25,049 nt of DNA. Source: an uncultured Sediminicola sp. (GTDB lineage Bacteria > Bacteroidota > Bacteroidia > Flavobacteriales > Flavobacteriaceae). Position 1 is the stretch's first letter, and each line of letters starts with the position of its first letter. The notes beneath the pieces were generated by a model. The model saw nothing but the letters and a program-made list of their open reading frames with translations, was not told where the DNA came from and did no database searches. The position numbers and the translations under genes were made by a program. The stretch covers positions 1 through 25,049 of the forward strand of contig CALHVB010000023.1 in NCBI GenBank assembly GCA_938039345.1. Reading direction: 5' to 3'. This document shows positions 15,437 to 23,114 of the stretch, piece after piece.

Positions 15437-15468
15437 AAAGGGGAGGTTTATTACGATTCCTTCCCTTT
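15437..15468 (+). terminator. Weak hairpin after the TonB receptor gene
   Basis: AAAGGGGAGG (15437-15446) and CCTTCCCTTT (15459-15468) pair at 9 of 10 positions around a 12-nt loop, 32 bp past the receptor stop. The following TATTATTA is not a strong U-tract, so termination may be inefficient and some readthrough into the nucleotidase gene is possible. Confidence 0.45.
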
Positions 15469-15544
15469 ATTATTAAAAGATTAACTTTAGAAAAACACTT
15501 TTCTACAACCTATTTTTTTTAGTTCTTTATACAAAAGAAAAAAT

Positions 15545-16066
15545 ATGACCCTATTTGTAGACATGGACGAGGTGATAGCCGATACTTATGGCGAACACAT
15601 TAAACTATACAATAAAAATTTTAATGCAAACCTTACTAAAGCAGATTGCTTAGGCTATGATGTTTGGCAAAAAGTTTCTGAAAATCATAGAGAAAGTATT
15701 CGTAACCATGCAAATCAAATTGGTTTTTTTAGGAATTTAGCCCCCATAAAAGACAGTCAGGCTGTATTAAAAGAATTAGCTATAAAGCACAATGTATTTA
15801 TTGCTTCTGCTGCTATGCAACACCCTAATTCTTTAAAAGAAAAAAGTGATTGGTTAGATGAATTTTTTCCGTTTATTCCATGGCAAAATAGAATTTTATG
15901 TGGTCATAAACATATTTTACGTGGCGATATTTTAATTGATGACAGAAGTCGTAACCTTAAAACTTTTGAAGGACGTTCTATCTTATTTACATCTCCACAT
16001 AATGTAAACACACAAGATTATGAACGTGCAGATTCTTGGTTAGAATTAAGAGACAAATTACTATAG
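15545..16066 (+). CDS. HAD-family 5'(3')-deoxyribonucleotidase
   Basis: The 173-residue protein belongs to the NT5C group of HAD phosphatases, which remove phosphate from deoxyribonucleoside monophosphates. HAD motif I is FVDMDEVIAD with D6 as nucleophile and D8 as acid/base, motif II is FIASAA with S88, and motif III/IV is HKHILRGDILIDDRSRN with K122 and D132/D133. The length is typical of the small cytosolic enzymes, and there is no signal peptide. It lies alone on the plus strand between the TonB receptor and a convergent phytase gene, so there is no operon link that hints at a special role; nucleotide-pool balance is the default reading. Confidence 0.93.
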   Translation: MTLFVDMDEVIADTYGEHIKLYNKNFNANLTKADCLGYDVWQKVSENHRESIRNHANQIGFFRNLAPIKDSQAVLKELAIKHNVFIASAAMQHPNSLKEKSDWLDEFFPFIPWQNRILCGHKHILRGDILIDDRSRNLKTFEGRSILFTSPHNVNTQDYERADSWLELRDKLL

Positions 16067-16092
16067 ATTGTAACATCTATAATCTTATAATG

Positions 16093-16128
16093 TGTTTAGC
16101 GGAACATAATTATATGTTCCGCTAAACA
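16093..16128. terminator. Long perfect hairpin between convergent genes
   Basis: TGTTTAGCGGAACATA (16093-16108) and its exact complement (16113-16128) form a 16-bp perfect stem with a 4-nt loop, between the nucleotidase stop at 16066 and the phytase stop at 16142. Neither side has a real U-tract. Its place between convergent genes suggests a bidirectional transcript end or 3' protective structure. Confidence 0.6.
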
Positions 16129-16141
16129 ATTCTAAATTATG

Positions 16142-17155
16142 TCATAAGCCCAACTTTCCTAAATCGTAGAAAAAGAAGTTCTTTTCATCGTTCATTGCCA
16201 CAAAAAGTCCGTTTTTAAAAGTACTGTTTAATGGTGTGGTAACCACTTCGCAACCATCTGTTTCTAGCGTACTAAGATTTACTGCTTTTACAAACGAATT
16301 TTCCTTTCTAGAAAATATATTAAACTGCCCTTTTTGCTGGTCAGATATTATTAAAAACCCTTCTCCATTAGGCTTTTTAGCAATCGCTATTCCTTCTATA
16401 TCTTTTAAAAAATAAGCTCCTCCAAAACAACTAAGCTCTTTACTTCCCATAGATGGTTCAGCATAATATTTTTTAATACACACACCTTCGTCCGAATAAT
16501 ACACAAAACCCAATTCGTTATCTACTGCAATAGCTTCTATTTCTTTTTTTCCGCTAAAACTACCAAACTTACGCACCAAATTTGCACTTACGCCAATACT
16601 ATCTGCTTGTAGTGCATATTGATATAAATAATTATTTAATGGTCCTGTTTTTCTTCCTACAATAGCATACAATGTGCTATCCTTTGGAGATTTGTACAAA
16701 GCAATTCCCATTGGCAATCTATTTTCTACTTCTTTTTCATCTTTAAAAACAGGAAAACCTCCGTCATCTAAAGGTTTCATATCTGGTATAGAAAATAAGC
16801 GTATCTGCTGTTTTTCTCGCTCCGTAAAAGCCAATACATCAACTATAGTAGAATCATTTAACTTAAAACCATAAGCAACATCTACATTATTGGGTCTTTG
16901 TATATTTCTAATAGTCTTTTCTTTAATTATTTTCCCTTCCAAATCAAAAGCATATATGGCTCCGTTTGTTTCTTTGTCAGTTCCAAAAACGATACTTTTT
17001 GATGCGTTAGTCGGATGAATCCATATTGCAGGATCATCGGTATCGTTTAAAGTGTTTTCTGTTACAATATCGGGTGCTATAGCTGGTATTTTATCGTTTT
17101 TACACGATATTATACTGCAAAACAACACCGATATTAATGCATATATTTTTTTCAT
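16142..17155 (-). CDS. Beta-propeller phytase (3-phytase) lipoprotein
   Basis: The 337-residue protein matches calcium-dependent beta-propeller phytases, which release phosphate from inositol hexakisphosphate. Signatures are DTDDPAIWIHP at 38-48, GTDKETNGAIYAFDL at 58-72, RPNNVDVAYGF at 87-97, VYYSDEG at 218-224, DIEGIAI at 252-258 and DGCEVVTTPLN at 300-310, with the end NGLFVAMND..NFFFYD. The acidic residues in these segments are those that usually hold calcium and phosphate. The signal MKKIYALISVLFCSIISC is a lipobox with C18 lipidated, so the enzyme is anchored and probably surface-exposed or periplasmic. It is 74 bp downstream of a TonB receptor on the same strand, a pairing seen in Bacteroidetes that fits phytate scavenging. 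Confidence 0.95.
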   Translation of the reverse strand: MKKIYALISVLFCSIISCKNDKIPAIAPDIVTENTLNDTDDPAIWIHPTNASKSIVFGTDKETNGAIYAFDLEGKIIKEKTIRNIQRPNNVDVAYGFKLNDSTIVDVLAFTEREKQQIRLFSIPDMKPLDDGGFPVFKDEKEVENRLPMGIALYKSPKDSTLYAIVGRKTGPLNNYLYQYALQADSIGVSANLVRKFGSFSGKKEIEAIAVDNELGFVYYSDEGVCIKKYYAEPSMGSKELSCFGGAYFLKDIEGIAIAKKPNGEGFLIISDQQKGQFNIFSRKENSFVKAVNLSTLETDGCEVVTTPLNSTFKNGLFVAMNDEKNFFFYDLGKLGL

Positions 17156-17173
17156 ACAAAGTGCTTGTAAACA

Positions 17174-17209
17174 CCTAAAAAACTACTTTATATAAAAGCA
17201 GTTTTTAGG
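17174..17209 (-). other. Intercistronic stem-loop between the TonB receptor and phytase genes
   Basis: CCTAAAAAACTACTTT (from 17174) pairs imperfectly (one mismatch, two single-base bulges) with the segment ending TTTTTAGG at 17209. No U-tract follows on the minus strand, so full termination is unlikely; it may set the receptor:phytase ratio by partial termination or by protecting the upstream message. Confidence 0.4.
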
Positions 17210-17229
17210 CATTCTAGGTTAAATCTATT

Positions 17230-20028
17230 TTACTTTTTAAACAAATCGTATTTTAATCCAAAAGTTAGTCTTTTTTCATAAAATTCTACTTGCTGTGTTC
17301 TGTTTTTTACTCCTTGATAGTAACGTAAAGGTTGATTTGTTATATTGTTTAAATCTGCATATACACGTAGGTTTTTATTAATTCTGTACGATGCATTTAA
17401 ATCTAAAAAGAACTGCTGATCGTAATACCTATCTTCAAATGTATTACCTCCTAATTCATCTATATAAGCATCTGAAAAGTTAGCTGAAAAACGCAGGCTA
17501 AACTTTTTATCTGCATAACCCAAAGAACCATTAAACATATTTGGAGATGTTCCTGGCAAATCTACATCGGTACGCACCTCATCCTCATTACGTATCCCTT
17601 CTGTAGATGATGTTAAATGGGTATAGTTTAAATATATACTTAGGTTTTTAGCAAATCCTGGCAAAAAATTTAACTGACGTTGAAAAGCAAATTCGGCTCC
17701 AAAAATAGTAGCGCTATCGCCATTTAATGGCTGAAACAAATCGAAACCTGTTGCAGTATCCTCTGATAATGAACCATAAATAAAGTCCTTAATATCTTTA
17801 TAAAATATACCACCAGAAATAATACCTACAGATTTAAAATAATGTTCTGCCATTACATCAAAGTTCATTGATGTAGTAGGGTCTAAATTTGCATTTCCTA
17901 TCTGTACTTCTTCATCTTCGTTAATTATATTTCTAAAAGGCACTATATCTTCATAATTAGGACGGGCTATTGTATTTGTCCAAGCAAAACGTAAAATAGT
18001 GTTATCACTTATATTATATTTTAAGTGTACTCCTGGTAAAATATTGGTATAAGAACTTTTATCATTAATAGTTGCGCTTTCTGCAAAATCTCCATCATCA
18101 TTAAAAATAACCTCGTTCCCTAAAGAAGTAAGCTGTGTATTTTCTATACGTACTCCAAAAAGAACTGAAAAATTATCTGAAATATTTTGACTTGCCATAA
18201 CGTAACCTGCATATACTTTTTCTTCTACATCAAAATTACCTGCTAAAAACTCATCTTGTATAAGTTCTCCATTAGCTAAACTTAAACTTCCTAACCATGC
18301 TTCATCTGCAAACAATCCTGCTTGGTATTGGCTACCCGCTAAATAATCTGGGTCTGTATAATCTTTCGTAGGAACAGTTGCTAATGTTGGGAAAGCATCT
18401 TCTAAATCGTACTCAAAAAAGTTGTTGTTTCTTTCTTTATTTTTTGATTTAAAGCGTCCTCCAAATTTTATAAAGCCGTTTTTCTTTCCTAAGAAATTCG
18501 CTGGTAATTTAAAATCTATAAAAGCATTAAAGTCTTTTTCTTCTGTAAATTGATTCTCATCTGTAATTTCTTTGTATTCAAAATTACTTAGGGCTACATC
18601 TGATGTATTTACAGCGCTAAAAGATGGAAAACGAGGGTTAGATAAATCTGCATTTAAAGGAATAGCATCTCCTAATTCGAACTCTGCATAACGCTCATTT
18701 AATCTTTCTTCAGAAGCCGCAGCATAAGAAGCCATCCAATCTACTTTTAAATTCCCAAATAAATGATTTCCTCCTAGGCTATAATTTTGCATACGTTGGT
18801 CTTCTAAACGTCTGTTCTTATTTCTGTTATTATCTATACCACCTTTAGTTTGTCTTCTAATTTCGCCTTCATAACCCGTAATATTTTCTGTTCCTGCTGC
18901 AAAAATTGGCGCAATTTTTCTGTAACGCAGTCTAAATCTATTTTCTCTATCGTCTCTAAAATTGTACATTGTTTTTAAAAAGATAGTATTGTTAGCATCA
19001 AAGCTATAATCCATGTTTGCAGAAAGGCTTCTACGCACACGCTGTACTAAATATGTTCTAATATCTGATTCTTCTACATAAGGATTAACAGTTATATCTT
19101 CTCGTGTAATAGGATTTTCTGCTTCGTTAACCCACTCTGCCTCTACATTATCAGACCCAAAATCTACATCGTTAAATGATGCTCCAATCATCCATCCAAA
19201 TTTTCCGTCTTTCGTTTTATCACCTAATAAAAAGCTTCCGTTTAAAATACGCTTGTTATTTATAAAGCTCATTCCGCTTCCTAAAGTTGTTGAAAATCTA
19301 AAACTTTGTGGAGAAGACCTTGTTATTAAATTTACAGAGCCTCCTAATGCATCGCCATCCATATCTGGGGTTACTGCTTTATTCACTTCTATCGTTTGTA
19401 TCATATCAGAAGGAATTAAATCCATCTGAACATTTCTGTTGTTTCCTTCTGCTGAGGGGATTCTACTTCCATTTAAAGTAACAGAGTTTAATTCTGGAGC
19501 TAAACCTCTTACTATTATATTTCTAGCTTCTCCTTGATCTACTTGCATTGTTATTCCTGGAATACGTTTTACAGCATCTCCTATATTGGCATCTGGGAAT
19601 TTGCCTATTTGATCATTAGAAATAATATTGGTAATATTTTGTTTATTCTTTTGCGTATTTAACGCTTTTGCTTGCCCACTAGCGTTATACCCTATAACTT
19701 CTACACCATCTAGTTTTTCTACTTCTGGTTCTATTTTTATATTTAATATTAGGGTTTCGTTTGCATTTACTGTAGCTTCTACCTCTTTAGTTGCATAACC
19801 TAAATACAATACTTTTATGGTATGTGTTCCTTCTGTAACATCTACAAATAAGTACTTTCCATAAGTATCGGATATTACTACTTTACTTAGAGGTGTTATA
19901 ACTACAGATGCATATGGTACAGTTAATCCGTTTTCATCTGTTATTACTCCTTGTATGTTTCCAGATTGTGCACTAAGTAATATTGTACCTCCAAATAAAA
20001 AGACAAATAATAGTAATAGTTTTTTCAT
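17230..20028 (-). CDS. TonB-dependent receptor linked to phytase
   Basis: The 932-residue outer-membrane receptor has a signal peptide ending LLSAQ (about residue 21), a carboxypeptidase-regulatory-like domain at about 24-103 (NIQGVITDENGLTVPYASV, LYLGYA), a plug at about 130-240 containing NDQIGKFPDANIGDAVKRIP, IIVRGL and GDALGGSVNLITR, then a long barrel ending TFGLKYDLFKK. The QIGKFPDANIGDA plug motif marks the Xanthomonas/Caulobacter-type receptor group rather than the SusC group, and there is no SusD. The phytase gene lies directly downstream on the same strand, so import of inositol phosphates or another organic phosphate is the simplest inference. The 213-bp upstream gap contains a reasonable promoter at 20053-20080. 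Confidence 0.93.
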   Translation of the reverse strand: MKKLLLLFVFLFGGTILLSAQSGNIQGVITDENGLTVPYASVVITPLSKVVISDTYGKYLFVDVTEGTHTIKVLYLGYATKEVEATVNANETLILNIKIEPEVEKLDGVEVIGYNASGQAKALNTQKNKQNITNIISNDQIGKFPDANIGDAVKRIPGITMQVDQGEARNIIVRGLAPELNSVTLNGSRIPSAEGNNRNVQMDLIPSDMIQTIEVNKAVTPDMDGDALGGSVNLITRSSPQSFRFSTTLGSGMSFINNKRILNGSFLLGDKTKDGKFGWMIGASFNDVDFGSDNVEAEWVNEAENPITREDITVNPYVEESDIRTYLVQRVRRSLSANMDYSFDANNTIFLKTMYNFRDDRENRFRLRYRKIAPIFAAGTENITGYEGEIRRQTKGGIDNNRNKNRRLEDQRMQNYSLGGNHLFGNLKVDWMASYAAASEERLNERYAEFELGDAIPLNADLSNPRFPSFSAVNTSDVALSNFEYKEITDENQFTEEKDFNAFIDFKLPANFLGKKNGFIKFGGRFKSKNKERNNNFFEYDLEDAFPTLATVPTKDYTDPDYLAGSQYQAGLFADEAWLGSLSLANGELIQDEFLAGNFDVEEKVYAGYVMASQNISDNFSVLFGVRIENTQLTSLGNEVIFNDDGDFAESATINDKSSYTNILPGVHLKYNISDNTILRFAWTNTIARPNYEDIVPFRNIINEDEEVQIGNANLDPTTSMNFDVMAEHYFKSVGIISGGIFYKDIKDFIYGSLSEDTATGFDLFQPLNGDSATIFGAEFAFQRQLNFLPGFAKNLSIYLNYTHLTSSTEGIRNEDEVRTDVDLPGTSPNMFNGSLGYADKKFSLRFSANFSDAYIDELGGNTFEDRYYDQQFFLDLNASYRINKNLRVYADLNNITNQPLRYYQGVKNRTQQVEFYEKRLTFGLKYDLFKK

Positions 20029-20052
20029 AAGATTAGTTCATTAGTTTAGACA

Positions 20053-20080
20053 CAAAGAAATTACTTGTGTATTGAACCAA
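20053..20080 (-). promoter_or_regulatory. Putative promoter of the receptor-phytase operon
   Basis: On the minus strand a TTG (plus-strand 20078-20080) is followed after 17 bp by TTTCTTTG (20053-20060), one mismatch from TAnnTTTG. The spacing is right for Bacteroidetes sigma-A. Transcription would begin near 20046, about 18 bases before the ATG. Confidence 0.4.
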
Positions 20081-20241
20081 TATTTATCTAATCTAAATTT
20101 TATGTTATGTTTCAATTGTTTTTTTGCTTGTTTAACACAAAAACAAACCTTAAGAAACATTAAAAACACAATGTTTATAATGGACTACTTATAAGTATGT
20201 TAAATCCTACAAATTATTATTTAAAAAAATAACACAGTTAC

Positions 20242-22206
20242 TTAATATACTAACAGCTCAAAATCGCTTCTTCTATTTTTTTGATGTTCGGCTTCGGTAC
20301 AATTATTACAATTTATTATGGGTTTAGATTCTCCATAACCTTTAAAACTAATTCTCTTTGTTGCTATATTTCCAATTTTGGATAAATAATTACGTGTAGA
20401 TTGCGCTCTTTTCTCAGATAGTATTTGGTTATATTGGTTTGTACCTCTAGTATCTGTATGCGCACTTATTCTTATATGTAAGCTAGGATATTTTTTAAGC
20501 TTTTTAGCAAATAAATTTAATACTCGTTTAGAATCTTCACGGAGTTCCCACCTATCAAAATCAAAATAAATAGGAGGCATATCAAAATAAAGCTTATCAT
20601 TTTTTGTAAAAATTTTAGGCGGTTCTTTATCCTTTAACAACTTCCCTATTACTTCTTTAGACGACTCTGATTGGTTATTTATAATATCTACAATTTGCGA
20701 ATTCTTAGTTAAGTACAATACGTGCTTTTTATGTTTTCCCTTACTAATATCAACCTCCACAAATCCGTTTTCATATCCTAAAGCACTTGCTTTTAATTTA
20801 TATAATCCTGGGTGTAGATTGCTATTAAATAGTGCTTTTTCATCTAAAATATTTTCATAAATAGTACTATCGCCATGCATTAAATTTACCGAAGCATTGG
20901 CTACATATTCTTTAGTAGTTTTATCTCGGATTTCGAACTGATTTACAAATTCTGCTGTAAAAATTTCTCCTACTTGCTTAAAAGCATAAATATCATCGTT
21001 TATATTATCTCTATTAGATGTAAAAAAACCTTTTTTAGAATTGTAATAACGCATGCTAAAATCATCGTATCTAGAATTTATAGGAGACCCTAAATTAATT
21101 GGTCTTGTAAACTTTCCATTTATTTTTTCAGAAACAAAAACATCTAACATTCCTAAACCCAAATGTCCGTTAGATGAAAAAAACAAATGTCCTTCATTTG
21201 AAATAAACGGAAACTGCTCTCTATTCTCTGTATTAATAATATAACTAAGATTTTTAGGAGATCCATAAGTTCCGTCATCATTTATAGTTACATAATAAAG
21301 ATCATAACTACCCAAACTTCCTAACATATTAGAAGAAAAATAAAGCTTTTTTTCATCTGGGTCTAATGCAGGGTGTTCATATGTATATTCATCAGAATTA
21401 AAAGGAAGCTTTATTGGTTCTTTCCATTTTCCTTTCTCCTTATAGGCTACATACAATTGCACATTATTATTTTTATTATTATCAAAAATTGCTTTTCCAT
21501 TTTTAGCATTGCTTTTGGATAAATACAAGGTATTACCATCTTTAGAAAAACAAAAAGAACCTTCGTGTAATTCCGAATTAATAACCTTAGGCATGGGAGA
21601 AGGCGATTTTTTTTCACCTAATTCATATTTATATATATCTAAAAAAGAACGATGAGTCCAATTGTATTTTAATTTAGAATCATTACCACGGTCCGAGGAA
21701 AAATAAATACTCTCATTGTGTTTTACAGCTCCAAAATCTGATGCTGTAGAGTTAAAATCTTCTTTCTTTATAGTATAATCTGCATCTTTTAAACGAAAAG
21801 TTTCTACCTCTTCTTTTGCTTCACCTTTATCTGGTGGTAATAAGCCTCGCTTCTCTTTATAAAGAACCAAATAATCTATAGCTTTTTCGTAATCTCCTGT
21901 TGCTGAAAGAAACTGATAATACATAAAATTATAACTATTATCATAATACTTATCTTCATTTTTAAATGCTCCATTTACTAAATCACCTATAGTAACAAGT
22001 GTTTTTTCAAAACTATAACTATTGTAATAACAGTGTATTAATTTTTCTAAAACCTGTTTATCTTTATCTTTTTCCCAAATTTCCTGATATAATTGTGCAG
22101 CAGTTTTATAATCTCCACTATCATAAATTCTATCTGCTTTTTTTAATTGCCCATAACTTACCTGAACAAAGCACAACAAGGCTAAAATGTAGTATCTTTT
22201 TTTCAT
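20242..22206 (-). CDS. OmpA-family protein with TPR-like and PD40 repeats (T9SS-linked)
   Basis: The 654-residue protein has a signal peptide (MKKRYYILALLCFVQVSYGQ, about 1-20), TPR-like helical repeats at about 21-120 (ADRIYDSGDYKTAAQLYQEI, GDYEKAIDYLVLYKEK), PD40/beta-propeller repeats at about 165-405 (SIYFSSDRG, KKLYFSSNMLG, HLFFSSNGHLG, KGFFTSNRD), a carboxypeptidase-like beta domain at about 425-500, and a C-terminal OmpA/MotB domain at about 545-654. The latter shows YFDFDRWELR, HTDTRGTNQYNQILSEKRA and NRRSDFEL with the D585 and R646 that bind peptidoglycan in the family. It is a periplasmic/outer-membrane protein tied to the cell wall. It starts 2 bp after the stop of the SprF/PorP-like gene, so it is the last gene of the adhesin operon and probably supports the secretion or anchoring machine. 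Confidence 0.93.
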   Translation of the reverse strand: MKKRYYILALLCFVQVSYGQLKKADRIYDSGDYKTAAQLYQEIWEKDKDKQVLEKLIHCYYNSYSFEKTLVTIGDLVNGAFKNEDKYYDNSYNFMYYQFLSATGDYEKAIDYLVLYKEKRGLLPPDKGEAKEEVETFRLKDADYTIKKEDFNSTASDFGAVKHNESIYFSSDRGNDSKLKYNWTHRSFLDIYKYELGEKKSPSPMPKVINSELHEGSFCFSKDGNTLYLSKSNAKNGKAIFDNNKNNNVQLYVAYKEKGKWKEPIKLPFNSDEYTYEHPALDPDEKKLYFSSNMLGSLGSYDLYYVTINDDGTYGSPKNLSYIINTENREQFPFISNEGHLFFSSNGHLGLGMLDVFVSEKINGKFTRPINLGSPINSRYDDFSMRYYNSKKGFFTSNRDNINDDIYAFKQVGEIFTAEFVNQFEIRDKTTKEYVANASVNLMHGDSTIYENILDEKALFNSNLHPGLYKLKASALGYENGFVEVDISKGKHKKHVLYLTKNSQIVDIINNQSESSKEVIGKLLKDKEPPKIFTKNDKLYFDMPPIYFDFDRWELREDSKRVLNLFAKKLKKYPSLHIRISAHTDTRGTNQYNQILSEKRAQSTRNYLSKIGNIATKRISFKGYGESKPIINCNNCTEAEHQKNRRSDFELLVY

Positions 22207-22208
22207 AA

Positions 22209-23111
22209 TTAGTAAAATCTGGGGGAAGTATATCTTTTAGATCTTAAAATATTAAAATTATAGAGTAAAATAAATTCGTGAGAACCATTACTAAAATCGC
22301 TTAATCTATTAGTAGTATAATCATATGCATATCCTATTCTAAAACTATCTGTTAGATTTATAGCTGCCAAAAATGCAATAGCATCCTGATTTCTGTAAGA
22401 TGCTCCAAACTCAAACTTCTCATTAAATAATGCATTTAAAGAAACATCAAAACTTAAGGGAGAACCTGCAGACTGCCTTACAACTGCCGATGGTTTTAAT
22501 TTAATATCCATATTTAAATCGTACACATAGCCTGTTGTAAGATATAATTGTAATTTTTTTTCATACGAGCTTTCTGTATCTTCTACCAATGTCATTGGCA
22601 AAAAATTAGGAGCAGACACTCCTAAATAAAAATTATCTCTAAATAAGAAAAAACCAGCTCCAATTGTTAAATCCATTTGACTTCTATTTTGAAAATCTGG
22701 ATCAGCAGAGACATTGGTACCAGAAAAATTATACTCAAAATTGCTTACACCTGCTTTTATACCAAAAGAGAGTTGCGTTCCTCTGGGCAGTTGAAGTATA
22801 TAGGCAAAATCTGTATTAAATGAATTTTCCTTAAGAACATCCCCTATTTCTTCGTTTACATAATTTAAACTAAGTTCTATTTTATTACTTAAAGGAATAT
22901 TAGCAAATACATTAGCTGTTTTTGGAGCTCCTTTTACCCCTGTCCATTGCGTTCTGTATAAACTTCCTAAATAAAATCCTCCTGGATTATTAATTACATA
23001 GGCCGGATTAATAATATTCATATTATACATATACTGTGTGTACTGCGACTCTTGCTGACTATATGCATTATAAAAAATAAGCATTGCAATTATATATTTA
23101 TACTTACCCAT
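22209..23111 (-). CDS. PorP/SprF family type IX secretion outer-membrane protein
   Basis: The 300-residue protein has a signal peptide ending NAYS at about residue 18 and then the family hallmark QYTQYMYNMNIINPAYV, followed by YRTQWTGVKGAPKTANV. The rest is a series of amphipathic strands of an outer-membrane barrel (GFYLGSLYRTQW, LSFGIKAGVSNFEY, FRIGYAYDYTTN). In flavobacteria SprF-like proteins pair with individual large adhesins with type B C-terminal domains and are needed for their secretion or attachment. Here it starts 3 bp after the stop of such an adhesin gene and ends 2 bp before the OmpA-like gene, so it is the dedicated partner of the upstream protein. Ends in a short basic tail RSKRYTSPRFY. 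Confidence 0.95.
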   Translation of the reverse strand: MGKYKYIIAMLIFYNAYSQQESQYTQYMYNMNIINPAYVINNPGGFYLGSLYRTQWTGVKGAPKTANVFANIPLSNKIELSLNYVNEEIGDVLKENSFNTDFAYILQLPRGTQLSFGIKAGVSNFEYNFSGTNVSADPDFQNRSQMDLTIGAGFFLFRDNFYLGVSAPNFLPMTLVEDTESSYEKKLQLYLTTGYVYDLNMDIKLKPSAVVRQSAGSPLSFDVSLNALFNEKFEFGASYRNQDAIAFLAAINLTDSFRIGYAYDYTTNRLSDFSNGSHEFILLYNFNILRSKRYTSPRFY

Positions 23112-23114
23112 TCT

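Noticed and set aside
20186..20197. A 12-bp palindrome, TACTTATAAGTA, upstream of the phytase-linked TonB receptor, considered as an operator or phosphate-regulation site.
   Set aside because: It is short, A+T-rich, about 140 bp from the likely promoter, single copy, and unlike the direct-repeat Pho boxes known elsewhere.
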